The translations under genes were made by a program, and so were the position numbers. A DNA stretch of 64,000 nucleotides from Bradyrhizobium viridifuturi (lineage in GTDB: Bacteria > Pseudomonadota > Alphaproteobacteria > Rhizobiales > Xanthobacteraceae), in NCBI RefSeq assembly GCF_001238275.1, contig NZ_LGTB01000010.1, positions 124,001-188,000 of the forward strand, read 5' to 3'. Of this stretch, positions 44,630 to 54,505 are shown piece after piece. The notes beneath the pieces were generated by a model, which did no database searches, was not told the DNA's origin, and saw only the letters and a program-made list of their open reading frames with translations. How positions within the stretch are numbered: the stretch's first letter is position 1; each line of letters opens with the position of its first letter.

Positions 44630-47107
44630 CGCGTCATTCCCTTTGACTACACAAATTCAATTGCTCTCGCCGAGCCCGACGAATTTATCTCAACGATCCT
44701 CTGAAAAAAGCGGTTGTTTCGAAGAAGAATTTCATGAGACAGGTAAGAGCGACTCGATTTCGGACCATAAGAACAACTGATTTGCTGCTGCTGCGACTAC
44801 CAAATTCAGCAAAGTCCAAGGTTGACGCGGCAAAGATCCCGACGCTGGAGCAATTCGAAGAATGGGCGCCGAATTTCGCATGGCCGGTAGGCCGCTGGCG
44901 CCGGTATCAGGCGGGGGTGAGCCAACTCTTCTGCTCGTGCTGCTGCTGGGTCACGACCGACACTCGACGATGCCGATGATCGGTATGTCGATGATCATTA
45001 CCAACATGAGGTGATGCCGTCGAACAGCATGCTCATAGTGCAGATGATCAGTTGATCATCGGGTATCTGGCACTTTGGCCTCGGCCCGATTGGCGTTCAA
45101 TTCAGTCAGGTCTCAGCCGCACTACGTCGCGATCCGGCTGGTAGGCCGATCCGAGAGAATCCTGTCGTCGAACGACGATCGAAAGCCTCGTTTTCGATCA
45201 CCAGAAGCGCGATATCTGCTTCACCGTACCATTTTGCGCTTCGGTCACTGGTAACTAACGCTCGCGGTCTGACAACGGGACACGCCGACGTACTTCTGAG
45301 AGTTAGATTTCTACTCAACAGACTTGTAATCCTCGTTCGCTTGAATTCGAGATTGCGCCTGACGGGCCCGTTCGTCGATCGCGCGTCTGGCCGCGGGACG
45401 CGCGTCCAATTCTGCGGCAGCGACGCTGTTGGCGAACGCCAAGCCGTTTCTCCGTATCAGGAAGCCTCGCTTTTTGAGGAAGCGGCCCTCGTAGTCCGCC
45501 CTGAGCCTGCAAACCTGCCGGATGTCGCCGACGATGCGGAAGGCCAAACCGCAAGGAATCTGCGGCGATCATTTCCTCCAGCTCAACTAGACCAAAACGA
45601 AATGCAACCCGGTATCATAGATGGCGGTCGACCAGTTCCGATAGATCCTAAGAACCTTCCGGTTGAACATCGCGCACAGTCTTGATGCTTCTCGACCACC
45701 CTCGGATCCCACTCTTCAGCCCCGCGGAGGCATCACCTGCCTCACCAACGTCATAAGCCCTCCATCCATAGTTCTCACATCGGCGCCGTATCCATGCCGC
45801 TGGTGACTCGTTCTGCCCTCCAGAAGCTTAAGCTGGAACGCCGCCTGCGATCCTGATCGAATGCTCGTTCGTGTCTTCCTCAACGAATCCTTGGGAAATC
45901 GCCAGAGCCGAGGTCTCGAAGGCAACGGATTCTTTCCCATTAAATGAACCGGCCCCGCCCTTTACCGGAACGTTTCAAATTATAGCGATCGTTCGCGGCA
46001 CTCGTTCACCGCCGCCGGCCAATCCTCGAAGCACACGCGGGAGCTTCTCCCGCGCACGAAGAAACTTTGCCGCAGGCGACGTGCCTGGCCGGCGCAAAAA
46101 TGGATGTGCGACGTGTCCTCGGCCCCCTCAAGCATCTGCAGGCGAAAACTGCCTTATCGGGACTGCCACGTAATCGTCTCAGGACCGGAAGATCCGGCGG
46201 GCCCGGGTACCCTCACCTGTATCGACGTCGAGACCGGCACGTTCGTCGGTAACGCTCGGATCGCCGATCGGTACTGTCGTCCGATCGGGGACGAGGAAGT
46301 CACGCGGATGGTCGGGGGAGCGTACCGATTGGCCTCGATCGCGGTGGATTTGGAGACGGATCTCCTGTCTCGCCGCAGCAGGCGCATTTCGGATATCCTG
46401 CGGACCCGCCGACGTCTCTGGCGTCGCCGCTGCCACGCCAGACTGCACGCTCTCGGCTGATTTTTCGCGCCGCCCGCGTCTTGCAGGGCCGAACCCTTAA
46501 AGTCTTGAGCACGAATGTAGCGCGATCACGGCCACTTCGGACCGGCCGGGAAATCATCCGGATCAGGCTCGTCGGCATCGACTCATCTTCCTGACGGCCG
46601 GTCAGCCGAGCGCAGGTATCGTCGAGGAGCCGCTGGCCGACCTGCTGCCAGATCGACTCGGGACCGTACAGTCGTAGCGCTAGCGCCGGCGTCCGCCGGT
46701 CCTTTGTTCGAATCCTGGATGTCCCGATGGCGCCATTACATATCTGCCCCTCTCCTCGTCCTCTCTCGGGAGGCCCTCATTAGCGAGTTCGGGAAGGCAG
46801 GCGATGATGAATATCCTTATCAACCTCAATATCGAAGCAAATGGCGGATCCAATTATCGCCAACAGGATCGCTCTTGATCTCGGACGCGCCCTACCTGCC
46901 ATTCGACAGATAAGGCTCCGTTCAAGGCGCCCTGAGAAGACCGCGAGAGTCTTGCTGTGGACATGGACGCCACTGGTCTGATCGAGACCGTTGACCTCCC
47001 GACAGCACACGTCCCGGTCGCTCTAGCATCCCCACCGGCAATGGAGAGCTATTCCACGAGAGGGACATCTCATGTGCGCCAAGGTTGGGGATGTCCCCCT
47101 ATTCGAC
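44630..47107. other. 2.5-kb stretch without recognised genes
   Basis: No intact gene I can support. Two weak possibilities: a minus-strand frame at about 45311-45660 (LRADYEGRFLKKRGFLIRRN) that would need a frameshift to join an upstream piece, and a plus-strand 119-codon frame at 46104-46460 (VSGPEDPAGPGTLTCIDVET) with coding-like composition but no known relatives. The stretch separates AT-richer accessory DNA from the GC-rich sulfur operon and is probably eroded. Confidence 0.4.
47062..47097 (-). terminator. Possible hairpin after the sulfur operon
   Basis: GGGACATC at 47062-47069 and GATGTCCC at 47090-47097 form an 8-bp stem with a 20-base loop, just past the stop of the last operon gene. 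No T-run follows on the minus strand, so an intrinsic terminator is uncertain. Confidence 0.35.
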
Positions 47108-48304
47108 TTACTCTCCCCCCTCGTAGAAGAGCTCCAGCGGCAGACCGACCATTGCCTTTCCGATCCAGTCGCGCGCGATGACATTGGAGGGCCCCATCGC
47201 GATCGCTGCACGGGCGTCGCGATAGGCGCGCTCTATCGGACCGCGATGATAACCGTAGCCGCCCGTCACCGTCAGCGCGGTCGCGGCGACCTTGTTGGCG
47301 ACCTCGGCGGCGTGCACCTTGAACTCGGTCAGCGGAATCAGGATCTCGCTTTGCGGCTTGCCGGCACGCCAGAGCGCGTCGAGCTTGCCCGCGAGCTCGT
47401 TGCGCCACGGTCGCAGCGTCTCGACCAGCACCTTGGCGGCACCGAGTTCCTGGCGGATCGCCTGATAATCCGACAGGCTCTTGTTCCTGTCCTTGTGCAC
47501 GAAGCTCGTGGTGTGGGCGATCGCCGCGTTCAACGCGCCGCGCGCCACGCCTTCCCAAACCGCGCCGAGCCCGATCAGATAGACCGGCGAGACGCCGTCA
47601 TAGATGATCTCCTTGCCCTGCCCTTCGGCGCCGAGCCGGTCGCGTTGCGGCACATGCACATTGCTGTAGCGGATCGCCCCGGAATGGTTGGCCCGCACGC
47701 CGAGCGCATCCCAGGGCCGGGACTCGATGCCCTCGGCCTTGCCGTCGACGATGAAGAAGATGATGTCGGCCTGATCCTTGGCATCAGGCGTGCGCGTCTG
47801 CACCACGTAATAATCGGCCTGGCCCGAACTCGTCGTGAACGACTTCTCGGCGTTGACGCGATAGTCGTCGCCGTCGCGCGAGGCTTCGGACAGATTGTAC
47901 CACCAGTGCCCGCCGGTGGCGCGTTCGCTGGTCGAATAGGTGCCGAGCAGGCCGCCATTATTCGCCTTCAGCCAGCGCTCCTTCTGATCGGTGTTGCCGA
48001 ACAGATTGATGGTCTGAGCCGCGCCGACATGCATGACGTAGATGAGCCCGGTGGAGGCATCGGCCTGCCCGATCCGGTAGGCGGCTTCCGCGAAGTCCAG
48101 ATGGCCGAGGCCGAGCCCGCCGAACTGCGGCTCGTTCAGCACGCCGGTCCAGCCGGCCTCCGCCAGCGCGCGAAGGTTCTCGCGCGGAAAGCGGCTCTCG
48201 CGGTCGTTGCGGTCGGCATGCACCTTCACCGTCGCGTCGATGGCGGCATCGAGCCTGGCATAAACGTCGTCGTCGATCCTGCGTGCTAGATTGTCGTTGG
48301 CCAT
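47108..48304 (-). CDS. Acyl-CoA-dehydrogenase-like flavoprotein (SfnB/DszC type)
   Basis: 398 aa from ATG 48304, which follows GGAGAG; the longer frame to 48481 is antisense-like. The acyl-CoA dehydrogenase fold is visible: N-terminal helices (LRALAEAGWTGVLNEPQFGG), ASTGLIYVMHVGA, the flavin-contacting strand AEKSFTTSSGQADYYVV, and the C-terminal helices (ALTVTGGYGYHRGPIERAYRDARAAI). It lacks an obvious fatty-acid-oxidation context. Last in an operon with an SfnG-type monooxygenase and a LIV-type importer, it most likely belongs to the SfnB/DszC group, whose members act on sulfur compounds with reduced flavin. The exact substrate is unknown. Confidence 0.8.
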   Translation of the reverse strand: MANDNLARRIDDDVYARLDAAIDATVKVHADRNDRESRFPRENLRALAEAGWTGVLNEPQFGGLGLGHLDFAEAAYRIGQADASTGLIYVMHVGAAQTINLFGNTDQKERWLKANNGGLLGTYSTSERATGGHWWYNLSEASRDGDDYRVNAEKSFTTSSGQADYYVVQTRTPDAKDQADIIFFIVDGKAEGIESRPWDALGVRANHSGAIRYSNVHVPQRDRLGAEGQGKEIIYDGVSPVYLIGLGAVWEGVARGALNAAIAHTTSFVHKDRNKSLSDYQAIRQELGAAKVLVETLRPWRNELAGKLDALWRAGKPQSEILIPLTEFKVHAAEVANKVAATALTVTGGYGYHRGPIERAYRDARAAIAMGPSNVIARDWIGKAMVGLPLELFYEGGE

Positions 48305-48326
48305 GGTCAGTCTCTCCGGGTTGCAA

Positions 48327-49127
48327 TCATGCGACAGCCTCGCGCGGCTGCCTTGGGCGCGGGTCGGCCTGCGACGATCCGCCGAGATAGTGGGTCTTGA
48401 TGTCGGCGCGCTGGCGCAGTTCGGCCGCGCGGCCGGCCAGCACGCTGCGCCCGTTCTCGAGCACAACCGCATGGTCGGCAAAGCGCAGCGCCACGGTCGA
48501 GTTCTGTTCGGCGACCAGGATCGACAGCCCCTGCTCGCTGTTGAGCTGCTTGAGCGCCCGAAAGATGGCCTCGACGACCAGCGGCGCGAGGCCCATCGAC
48601 GGTTCGTCGAGCACCAGCAGCCGCGGACGCGACATCAGCGCCCGGCCGATTGCCGTCATCTGCTGCTCGCCGCCGGAGGTCAGTCCGGCGAGCGTGCGGC
48701 GATGCTGCTTCAGCCGCGGAAACAGCTGATAGATGCGGTCGAGGTCCGCGGCGATCTCCGCCCGGCGCGCATCGCGCCCGATCGCGCCGGTGACGAGGTT
48801 CTCCTCCACCGTCAGCGAGGCAAAGCAGTGCCGCCCTTCGAGCACCGGAACGAGCCCGGCGCGCACCAGCGTCGCTGCGGACGTACCCGCGACATCGCGG
48901 CCATCGAAAACAATCCGGCCCGCGGTGATCTGGCCGCGACGCGCCGAGAGCAGCGCCGAGATGGCCTGCAGCGTGGTCGACTTGCCGGCGCCGTTGGCGC
49001 CGAGCACGGCGACGATCTCGCCGCGCCGCACGGCAAGCGAGACGTCGCTGACGGCCGCGATCGCGTAGTTGTAAGTCGCGGCCAGACCTTCGACCGAGAG
49101 CAGGGTTTCGCTCATCTGTTGATCCAT
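48327..49127 (-). CDS. LIV-type ABC transporter ATP-binding protein (LivF-like)
   Basis: 266 aa (MDQQMSETLLSVEGL); a start at the ATG at 49115 is also possible. Walker A is GANGAGKS, the signature is SGGEQQM, Walker B is LLVLDEPSMGL, and the H-loop is in ILVAEQN. LivF proteins pair with LivG on the HAAT-family importer. It follows the binding-protein gene with 47 bases between them that hold a very strong hairpin, and precedes the flavoprotein gene by 22 bases. Confidence 0.88.
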   Translation of the reverse strand: MDQQMSETLLSVEGLAATYNYAIAAVSDVSLAVRRGEIVAVLGANGAGKSTTLQAISALLSARRGQITAGRIVFDGRDVAGTSAATLVRAGLVPVLEGRHCFASLTVEENLVTGAIGRDARRAEIAADLDRIYQLFPRLKQHRRTLAGLTSGGEQQMTAIGRALMSRPRLLVLDEPSMGLAPLVVEAIFRALKQLNSEQGLSILVAEQNSTVALRFADHAVVLENGRSVLAGRAAELRQRADIKTHYLGGSSQADPRPRQPREAVA

Positions 49128-49134
49128 CGTCTTG

Positions 49135-49168
49135 AGGGACGCGGGAGCTGAACAGCTCCCGCGTCCCT
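49135..49168 (-). repeat. Perfect 16-bp stem hairpin between binding-protein and ATPase genes
   Basis: AGGGACGCGGGAGCTG (49135-49150), loop AA, then its exact complement CAGCTCCCGCGTCCCT (49153-49168). There is no T-run. It sits just after the stop of the periplasmic binding-protein gene, a position where such hairpins stabilise the upstream mRNA and raise binding-protein output relative to the downstream genes. Confidence 0.85.
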
Positions 49169-49174
49169 GCGGCG

Positions 49175-50506
49175 TCAGTTGCTGACGGGATCGTCGCCGG
49201 AGCTCCGCACCTTGATGCCGTGCTCCTTGGCATAGGCGGCGGCCGACTTCTCGATGATCGGGCGCAGGAAGGCCCAGTCCGGCGCGATCCAGCCGGAGAC
49301 GACCTTCCACTTGCCGCCGTCCCACTGCTGGAAGGTGACGCGGCCGTCGCCTTCGTGATTGTCCCAGGTGACGTTGATCGAGTGGAACAAATCCTTGGCG
49401 CCGAGCGCTTCGACCCGCGCCGGATCGAGCTGGAGATGCTCGAAGCCCCAGCGCACTTCATCGCCGGTCAAGGTGCGCTTGCCGAACTTCGCCTGCGCGA
49501 TCCGGATCGCCTCGACATTGAGGATGCCGTTCACGATGCCGAGATTGTGGTAGACGCTGCCGATCCGCTTCTTGTCGTCGAGATTGCCCTTGCCGGCGCC
49601 ATAGACCGTCTTGATCACCTCCTGCAGCACCGGATATTGCTCGCCGGAGGCCTGCGTGGTGATCGCGATATAGCCCTTGGCGGCGTCACCGGCCGGGATC
49701 ACGTCTTCCTCGGAATTGGACCAGACGTTGCCGATGATGTGGTCGGCCGGAAAGCCGACCTTCTGCGCGGTCTTCAGCGCCACCGGATTCATCACACCCC
49801 AGCCGCGCAGCACCACGTAATCGGGCTTCGCGCGCCGGATCGACAGCCATTGCGACTGCTGCTCGTTGCCGGGATGCGGCACCTCGATCTGCTCCAGGCT
49901 GAACTGGTACTTGTCGGCCAAGAGCTTGTAGATCGGGATGGTCTCCTTGCCATAGGGCGAGCCGTGATAGAGCACGACGATCTTCTTGTCCTTCAGCCTG
50001 TCGACCCCGCCCTCGCGGCTCGCGATGTAGTTCACGATTCCGGAGGTCTCGCTGTAGGGATTGAGCAGCAGTGGAAACACGTAGGGGAACACGCGGCCGT
50101 CGGTCGAATCGGTGCGGCCGTGATTGATGGTGATGAGCGGCACCTTGTCCTTGGTAATGCGGTCGATCATGGCATAGGCGATGCCGACCGACAGCGGATT
50201 CCAGGCGGCAACGCCGGGGCGCCCCTTCAGCCGTTCATAGACCTCGACGCCGCGCTCGACCTCGTACTGGGTCTCGCCCTCGTCCCAGGTCAGCTTGACG
50301 CCGTTGACGCCGCCGTCGCGGATGTTGATCAAATTGAGATAGTCGATGAAGCCGCCGAAGAAGCCGGTGCCGCCGGCCGCATAGGGACCGACCCGGTAGC
50401 TCTGCAGCGGGAAGAACTGCTCGTCGGCCCGCGCCGCCGATGCTGTGGCCAGCACGGAGGCCACCGCGGCGGCGAAGGCAAATCTCAGATATCTCGATTT
50501 AATCAT
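49175..50506 (-). CDS. LIV-type ABC transporter substrate-binding protein
   Basis: 443 aa with a Sec signal peptide (basic MIKSRYLRF, hydrophobic AAAVASVLATASA, cleavage near ARA-DEQ at residue 27), so it is periplasmic. The mature part has the two-lobed type I fold pattern (FFPLQSYRVGPYAAGG; VVLYHGSPYGKETIPIYKLL; ADHIIGNVWSNSEED; YHNLGIVNGILNVEAIRIA). It is longer than standard LivK and belongs to the amide/urea/branched-chain-like binding proteins. Operon context argues for an organosulfur ligand rather than an amino acid. It is followed by a strong hairpin. Confidence 0.85.
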   Translation of the reverse strand: MIKSRYLRFAFAAAVASVLATASAARADEQFFPLQSYRVGPYAAGGTGFFGGFIDYLNLINIRDGGVNGVKLTWDEGETQYEVERGVEVYERLKGRPGVAAWNPLSVGIAYAMIDRITKDKVPLITINHGRTDSTDGRVFPYVFPLLLNPYSETSGIVNYIASREGGVDRLKDKKIVVLYHGSPYGKETIPIYKLLADKYQFSLEQIEVPHPGNEQQSQWLSIRRAKPDYVVLRGWGVMNPVALKTAQKVGFPADHIIGNVWSNSEEDVIPAGDAAKGYIAITTQASGEQYPVLQEVIKTVYGAGKGNLDDKKRIGSVYHNLGIVNGILNVEAIRIAQAKFGKRTLTGDEVRWGFEHLQLDPARVEALGAKDLFHSINVTWDNHEGDGRVTFQQWDGGKWKVVSGWIAPDWAFLRPIIEKSAAAYAKEHGIKVRSSGDDPVSN

Positions 50507-50533
50507 CTTGGGTCTCTCCAGTGGTGCGAAATG

Positions 50534-51577
50534 TCAGGTGTTGCGGATGGCGGCCGGCCGCGCGACCGCGCGCCAAAGCCGGTCCCACAGCGCGATCAGG
50601 CCGCGCGGTTCGGCGATCAGGAACGCGATGATGAGCACGCCGACGACGATACGCTGGCTCATCTCCAGCACGCCGGAATCGAACACGCCGCCGAGCAGGG
50701 CCGCGCCGGCGCGTGACAGGAGCAGCGGAAACACCACGATGAAGGCGGCGCCGAGAAACGCGCCGCGCAGCGAGGCCAGTCCGCCGATGATGATGATGAA
50801 CAGGATCTGGAACGAGCGATCGAGGTTGAAGCCGGCCGGCTCGACCGTGCGCAGATAGGCGAAGGCCCACAGCGCGCCGGCAATGCCGATCAGGAACGAG
50901 GAGGCGCCAAAAGCGAGCAGCTTGGTGCGTAGCAGCGGCACGCCGATCACCTTGGCGGCGAGTTCGTGGTCGCGCACCGCGATGAAATTGCGGCCGCTCT
51001 GCGCGCGCAGGAGCCGCTGCGTCAGGACCGTCGCGACCACCACGACGCTCAGCGAGAAAACGTAACGCTCCGCCGGGCTGGTGAAGGTGAAGCCGGCCAC
51101 GCTGAGCACCGGGGCATCGATCACGCCGGACGGATTGTCGTTGGAGAACCAGCCGAACTTGGTGAGCGCCCATTGCACGAAGAACTGCGCGGCGAGCGTC
51201 GAGACCGCGAGGTAGAAGCCGCGCAGCCGCAGGCTCGGCAATCCGAACACGATGCCGATCGCAGCCGCGATGAGGCCGGCGAGCACCAGATCGACCAACA
51301 GCGGCAGCTGCGGCAGCCGGAGGTGAAGGTTGTAGGTGGCATAGGCACCGACCGCGAGGAACGCGGCGGAGCCCAGCGACACCTGCCCGGCGTAGCCGGT
51401 GAGCAGGTTGAGCCCGACCGCGGCCAGCGCGAGCGCGAGGAACGGCGTCAGCACCGCGTCCATGAGATAGTCGGAACCGAGCAGCGGAACCGCGCCGAAG
51501 GCGACCGCGGCCCCGACAGTGATCGCAAAGGCTCCGGCGCCGGGCAAGAGCTGTGCCGTCGATGGTGCTGCGCTCAT
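50534..51577 (-). CDS. LIV-type ABC transporter permease (LivM-like)
   Basis: 347 aa with about 10 hydrophobic segments and the LivM hallmarks LNLLTGYAGQVSLGSAAFLAVGAY and the cytoplasmic EAA-like loop SGRNFIAVRDHELAAKVIGV, then IIIIGGLASLRGAFLGA. It starts 3 bases after the livH-like stop. It forms the membrane channel with the LivH-like protein. Confidence 0.9.
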   Translation of the reverse strand: MSAAPSTAQLLPGAGAFAITVGAAVAFGAVPLLGSDYLMDAVLTPFLALALAAVGLNLLTGYAGQVSLGSAAFLAVGAYATYNLHLRLPQLPLLVDLVLAGLIAAAIGIVFGLPSLRLRGFYLAVSTLAAQFFVQWALTKFGWFSNDNPSGVIDAPVLSVAGFTFTSPAERYVFSLSVVVVATVLTQRLLRAQSGRNFIAVRDHELAAKVIGVPLLRTKLLAFGASSFLIGIAGALWAFAYLRTVEPAGFNLDRSFQILFIIIIGGLASLRGAFLGAAFIVVFPLLLSRAGAALLGGVFDSGVLEMSQRIVVGVLIIAFLIAEPRGLIALWDRLWRAVARPAAIRNT

Positions 51578-51580
51578 GGC

Positions 51581-52471
51581 CTAGACCCTTTCGACCAGCT
51601 TCTGCCCGAACAGCCCCGACGGCCGCACCAGCAGCAGCACCAGCGCCACGACATAGGCCGCCCAGGCCTCGATGCCGCCGCCGAACAGCCGCCCGACATA
51701 GACTTCGGAGAGCTTCTCGATGGCGCCGATCAGAAGTCCGCCGATGATCGCACCGGCGATCGAATCGAAGCCGCCGAGCACCAGCACCGGCAGCGCCTTC
51801 AACACCACCAGCGACAGCGAGAACTGCACACCGAGCCGCGCGCCCCACAGCAGGCCCGCCACCAGCGCGACGATACCGGAGGCTGTCCATACACTGGCCC
51901 AGACCCGCGGCAGCCGCAGGCCGACGGCCAGCGCCGCGAACGGATCATCGGCGACCGCGCGGAACGACAGCCCGGTGCGGGTGTAGCGGAAGAACAGCGC
52001 GAACAGCGCCACCAGGCTGCCCGCGACCGCCGCGGCGAACAGGTCGAACCGGCTGATGAAGACCCCGGCGATGTCGAGCGGCACGTCGCTGATCCCGATG
52101 TCGAGGCCGTGGACCTGGGTGCCCCACAGCAGCTGCGCCGCGCCCTCGATCACATAGGACAGCCCGAGCGTCGCCACGAACAGCGTGGTCGGCGGCTGGT
52201 TGACCAGCGGCCGCAGCACCGCGCGCTCAACGCTGACGCGGAGCACGACCATGATCGCGAGCGTGATGACGAACGCGACCGGAAACGAGCTGCCGCGCTC
52301 GACCAGGCTGACGAAGGTCAGCGCCGCAAACAGCAGCATCGCGCCCTGCGCGAAATTCAGCACGCCCGAGGTCTTGTAGATCAGCACGAAGCCGATCGCG
52401 ACCAGCGAGTACATCACCCCCGACAGCAGGCCGCCGACCAACACCTCGATCAGGAACTGATAATCGAACAT
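51581..52471 (-). CDS. LIV-type ABC transporter permease (LivH-like)
   Basis: 296 aa with about eight membrane segments. Family motifs: FLIEVLVGGLLSGVMYSLVA at the N-terminus, VLNFAQGAMLLFAAL, the coupling loop GLSFRAVADDPFAALAVGL, and LGGFDSIAGAIIGGLLIGAI. Its ATG overlaps the stop of the upstream ATPase gene by one base (TGATG), indicating translational coupling. Confidence 0.9.
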   Translation of the reverse strand: MFDYQFLIEVLVGGLLSGVMYSLVAIGFVLIYKTSGVLNFAQGAMLLFAALTFVSLVERGSSFPVAFVITLAIMVVLRVSVERAVLRPLVNQPPTTLFVATLGLSYVIEGAAQLLWGTQVHGLDIGISDVPLDIAGVFISRFDLFAAAVAGSLVALFALFFRYTRTGLSFRAVADDPFAALAVGLRLPRVWASVWTASGIVALVAGLLWGARLGVQFSLSLVVLKALPVLVLGGFDSIAGAIIGGLLIGAIEKLSEVYVGRLFGGGIEAWAAYVVALVLLLVRPSGLFGQKLVERV

Positions 52472-53379
52472 CAGACCGCAAGCTCCGTGATGTCCTGATG
52501 CGCAACGCCGAGATAGGCGTCGATCACGGCCTGGTCGGCTCTCACCTCGTCGGGCGTGCCGTCGGCGATCTTGCTACCGTTGTCGAGCACCGCGATGCGA
52601 TCGGACAATCCCATCACGACGCCGATATCGTGCTCGATCAGCACGATGGTGGCGCCATAGCTGTCGCGCGCATTGCGCACGTGCTCGGACAGCTCGAGCT
52701 TCTCGCTCAGTGTGACGCCGGCGAACGGCTCGTCCAGCAGCAGCAACGTCGGTCGCGCCACCAGCGCCCGCGCCAGCTCGACCCGCTTCTGCAAGCCATA
52801 GGGCAAGGTTCCGGCGGCGCGCTCACGGACCTCGCCAAGATGCAGGAAGCCGATGACGTCCTCGGCGGCGGCCCGATTCTCCGCATCGATCCGCCGCGCC
52901 AGCGGCGAGCCGATGATCTGGCGCAAGAAGCCTGAGCGGACGCGATGCGCGAGCCCCATCAGGACGTTGTCGAACACCGACAGCCCCTTGAAGATCGCGA
53001 GATTCTGGAACGTGCGCGCCACGCCGTGCGCCGCCAATCGCGCCGTCGGCACCTGGGCGAAGGCGCGCTCGCCGAGCCAGACCTCGCCGCGGTCGGGCCG
53101 GTAGAGCCCGCTGATGACGTTGAGCAGCGAGCTTTTGCCGGCGCCGTTGGGCCCGATGACGGCACGGATCTCGCCGGGCGCCACCGCAAGATCGACGTCA
53201 CGCAGTGCGGCGACGCCGCCGAATGTCAGCGCGATCTGGCTGAGGGCCAGCACCGGCTGCGCCGCGCGATCCGCGGCCTGTGCCGGCCGCCGCTCCGGAA
53301 CATCGGCTGTCGCCGTTGCACGCGTCTTGCCTTGCGCCGGAGCCGCCTCCAGCGCAAGGACCTCAGCGTTCGTCACCAT
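52471..53379 (-). CDS. LIV-type ABC transporter ATP-binding protein (LivG-like)
   Basis: 302 aa from ATG 53379 (MVTNAEVLALEA). The first 40 residues are an Ala/Arg-rich extension not usual in LivG. Walker A is GPNGAGKSS, the signature region LPYGLQKRVELARAL, Walker B LLLLDEPFAGV, and the H-loop LIEHDIGVV. It follows sfnG by 25 bases. Confidence 0.88.
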   Translation of the reverse strand: MVTNAEVLALEAAPAQGKTRATATADVPERRPAQAADRAAQPVLALSQIALTFGGVAALRDVDLAVAPGEIRAVIGPNGAGKSSLLNVISGLYRPDRGEVWLGERAFAQVPTARLAAHGVARTFQNLAIFKGLSVFDNVLMGLAHRVRSGFLRQIIGSPLARRIDAENRAAAEDVIGFLHLGEVRERAAGTLPYGLQKRVELARALVARPTLLLLDEPFAGVTLSEKLELSEHVRNARDSYGATIVLIEHDIGVVMGLSDRIAVLDNGSKIADGTPDEVRADQAVIDAYLGVAHQDITELAV

Positions 53380-53404
53380 CACCGTCACGTCGAAAGGCTC
53401 CCCA

Positions 53405-54505
53405 TCACTCGGCAGCCTCGGCATGCGCGCCGGTCTTTGCCTCCAGCGCACGGACCAGCGGAATGACGCGGCCGCCGAAATACTCGACCTCCTCCTGGAA
53501 GTGCAGGAAGCCGAGCAGCACGAGATCGACCCCGACCTCCTTCAGCGCGACGATGCGCTCGGCGATCTGTTCCGGCGTGCCGATCAGATTGGTCTTGAAG
53601 CCGTCATTGTACTGGACGAGATCCTCGAAACTGGATTGCGCCCAATTGCCCTGGCCTTCCGGCGAGGCCTTGCCGGCGTTCTTCACCTCGTGCCCGAACG
53701 CGTTGACCGCCTCCGGATCGGCCTTGACGATGATCTCGTCAAGCACGGCGCGCGCCTCGGCTTCGGTGTCGCGCGCGATCGCAAAGGCGTTGACACCGAT
53801 CTTGACCGAATGATTGTTGGCGCGCGCCTTCGCCCTGATGTCGTCGATCTGCTTCTTGATCTCCGCGACCGAATTGCCGTTGGTGAAGTACCAGTCCGAC
53901 ACCCGCGCGGCCATGTCGCGCGCGGCACGCGAGCTGCCGCCCTGGAAGATCTCGGGCAATGGATGCGCCGGCTTCGGCTTCAGCGTGTAGTCGGAGAAGC
54001 GGTAGAAATCGCCGCGGAAGGTGAAATTGTCCTGGGTCCAGATTCCGCGCAGCGCGCGGATGAACTCTTCGGAGCGGCGATAGCGCTCGTCGTGATCGAG
54101 CCAGGGCTCGCCGATCGCGGTGAACTCGCCGCGAAACCAGCCGCTGACGATGTTGACGGCGACGCGGCCTTCGGTGAGCTGGCTGATGGTGGCGATCTGC
54201 TTGGCCGCGACCGCCGGATTCCACGGTCCGGGCAGCAGCGCTGCGATCACCTTCAGCTTCGTGGTCGCGGCGAGCAAAGCATGGCTGAAGGCGACCGGCT
54301 CATGCTGGAACTCGGCGCCATAACCGGCGGTGAAGCGGATCTGGCTCAGCGCATAATCGAAGCCAGCCTGCTCCGCGATCTGCGCCAGGCGGCGGTTATA
54401 GTCGATGTCCCATCCGGTTCGCTGTTCGATCTTGCTGATTACAAGGCCACCGGAAACATTTGGAACCCAGTAAGCGAATTTGACCTGATCATGGCTGTTA
54501 GTCAT
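53405..54505 (-). CDS. sfnG: FMNH2-dependent monooxygenase (SfnG-like, dimethylsulfone type)
   Basis: A 366-aa luciferase-like (LLM) monooxygenase. Visible: KFAYWVPNVSGGLVISKIEQ near the start, the FMN-site strand ALLPGPWNPAVAAKQIATIS, RVAVNIVSGWFRGEF, HDERYRRSEEFIRALRGIW, and FQGGSSRAARDMAARVSDWY. These closely fit SfnG dimethylsulfone monooxygenases, which release methanesulfinate as a sulfur source during sulfate starvation; alkanesulfonate monooxygenase SsuD is the next closest alternative. It is first in the operon with importer and SfnB-like genes. No flavin reductase gene accompanies it, so FMNH2 must come from elsewhere. I looked for a sigma-54 promoter upstream, as in Pseudomonas, and did not see one. 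Confidence 0.85.
   Translation of the reverse strand: MTNSHDQVKFAYWVPNVSGGLVISKIEQRTGWDIDYNRRLAQIAEQAGFDYALSQIRFTAGYGAEFQHEPVAFSHALLAATTKLKVIAALLPGPWNPAVAAKQIATISQLTEGRVAVNIVSGWFRGEFTAIGEPWLDHDERYRRSEEFIRALRGIWTQDNFTFRGDFYRFSDYTLKPKPAHPLPEIFQGGSSRAARDMAARVSDWYFTNGNSVAEIKKQIDDIRAKARANNHSVKIGVNAFAIARDTEAEARAVLDEIIVKADPEAVNAFGHEVKNAGKASPEGQGNWAQSSFEDLVQYNDGFKTNLIGTPEQIAERIVALKEVGVDLVLLGFLHFQEEVEYFGGRVIPLVRALEAKTGAHAEAAE

Noticed and set aside
49220..52498. Very long open frames on the plus strand (49220-50716, 50966-52498)
   Set aside because: They are antisense to the LIV transporter genes, have Arg/Asp/Gln-rich translations typical of GC-rich third-position shadows, and lack ribosome sites.
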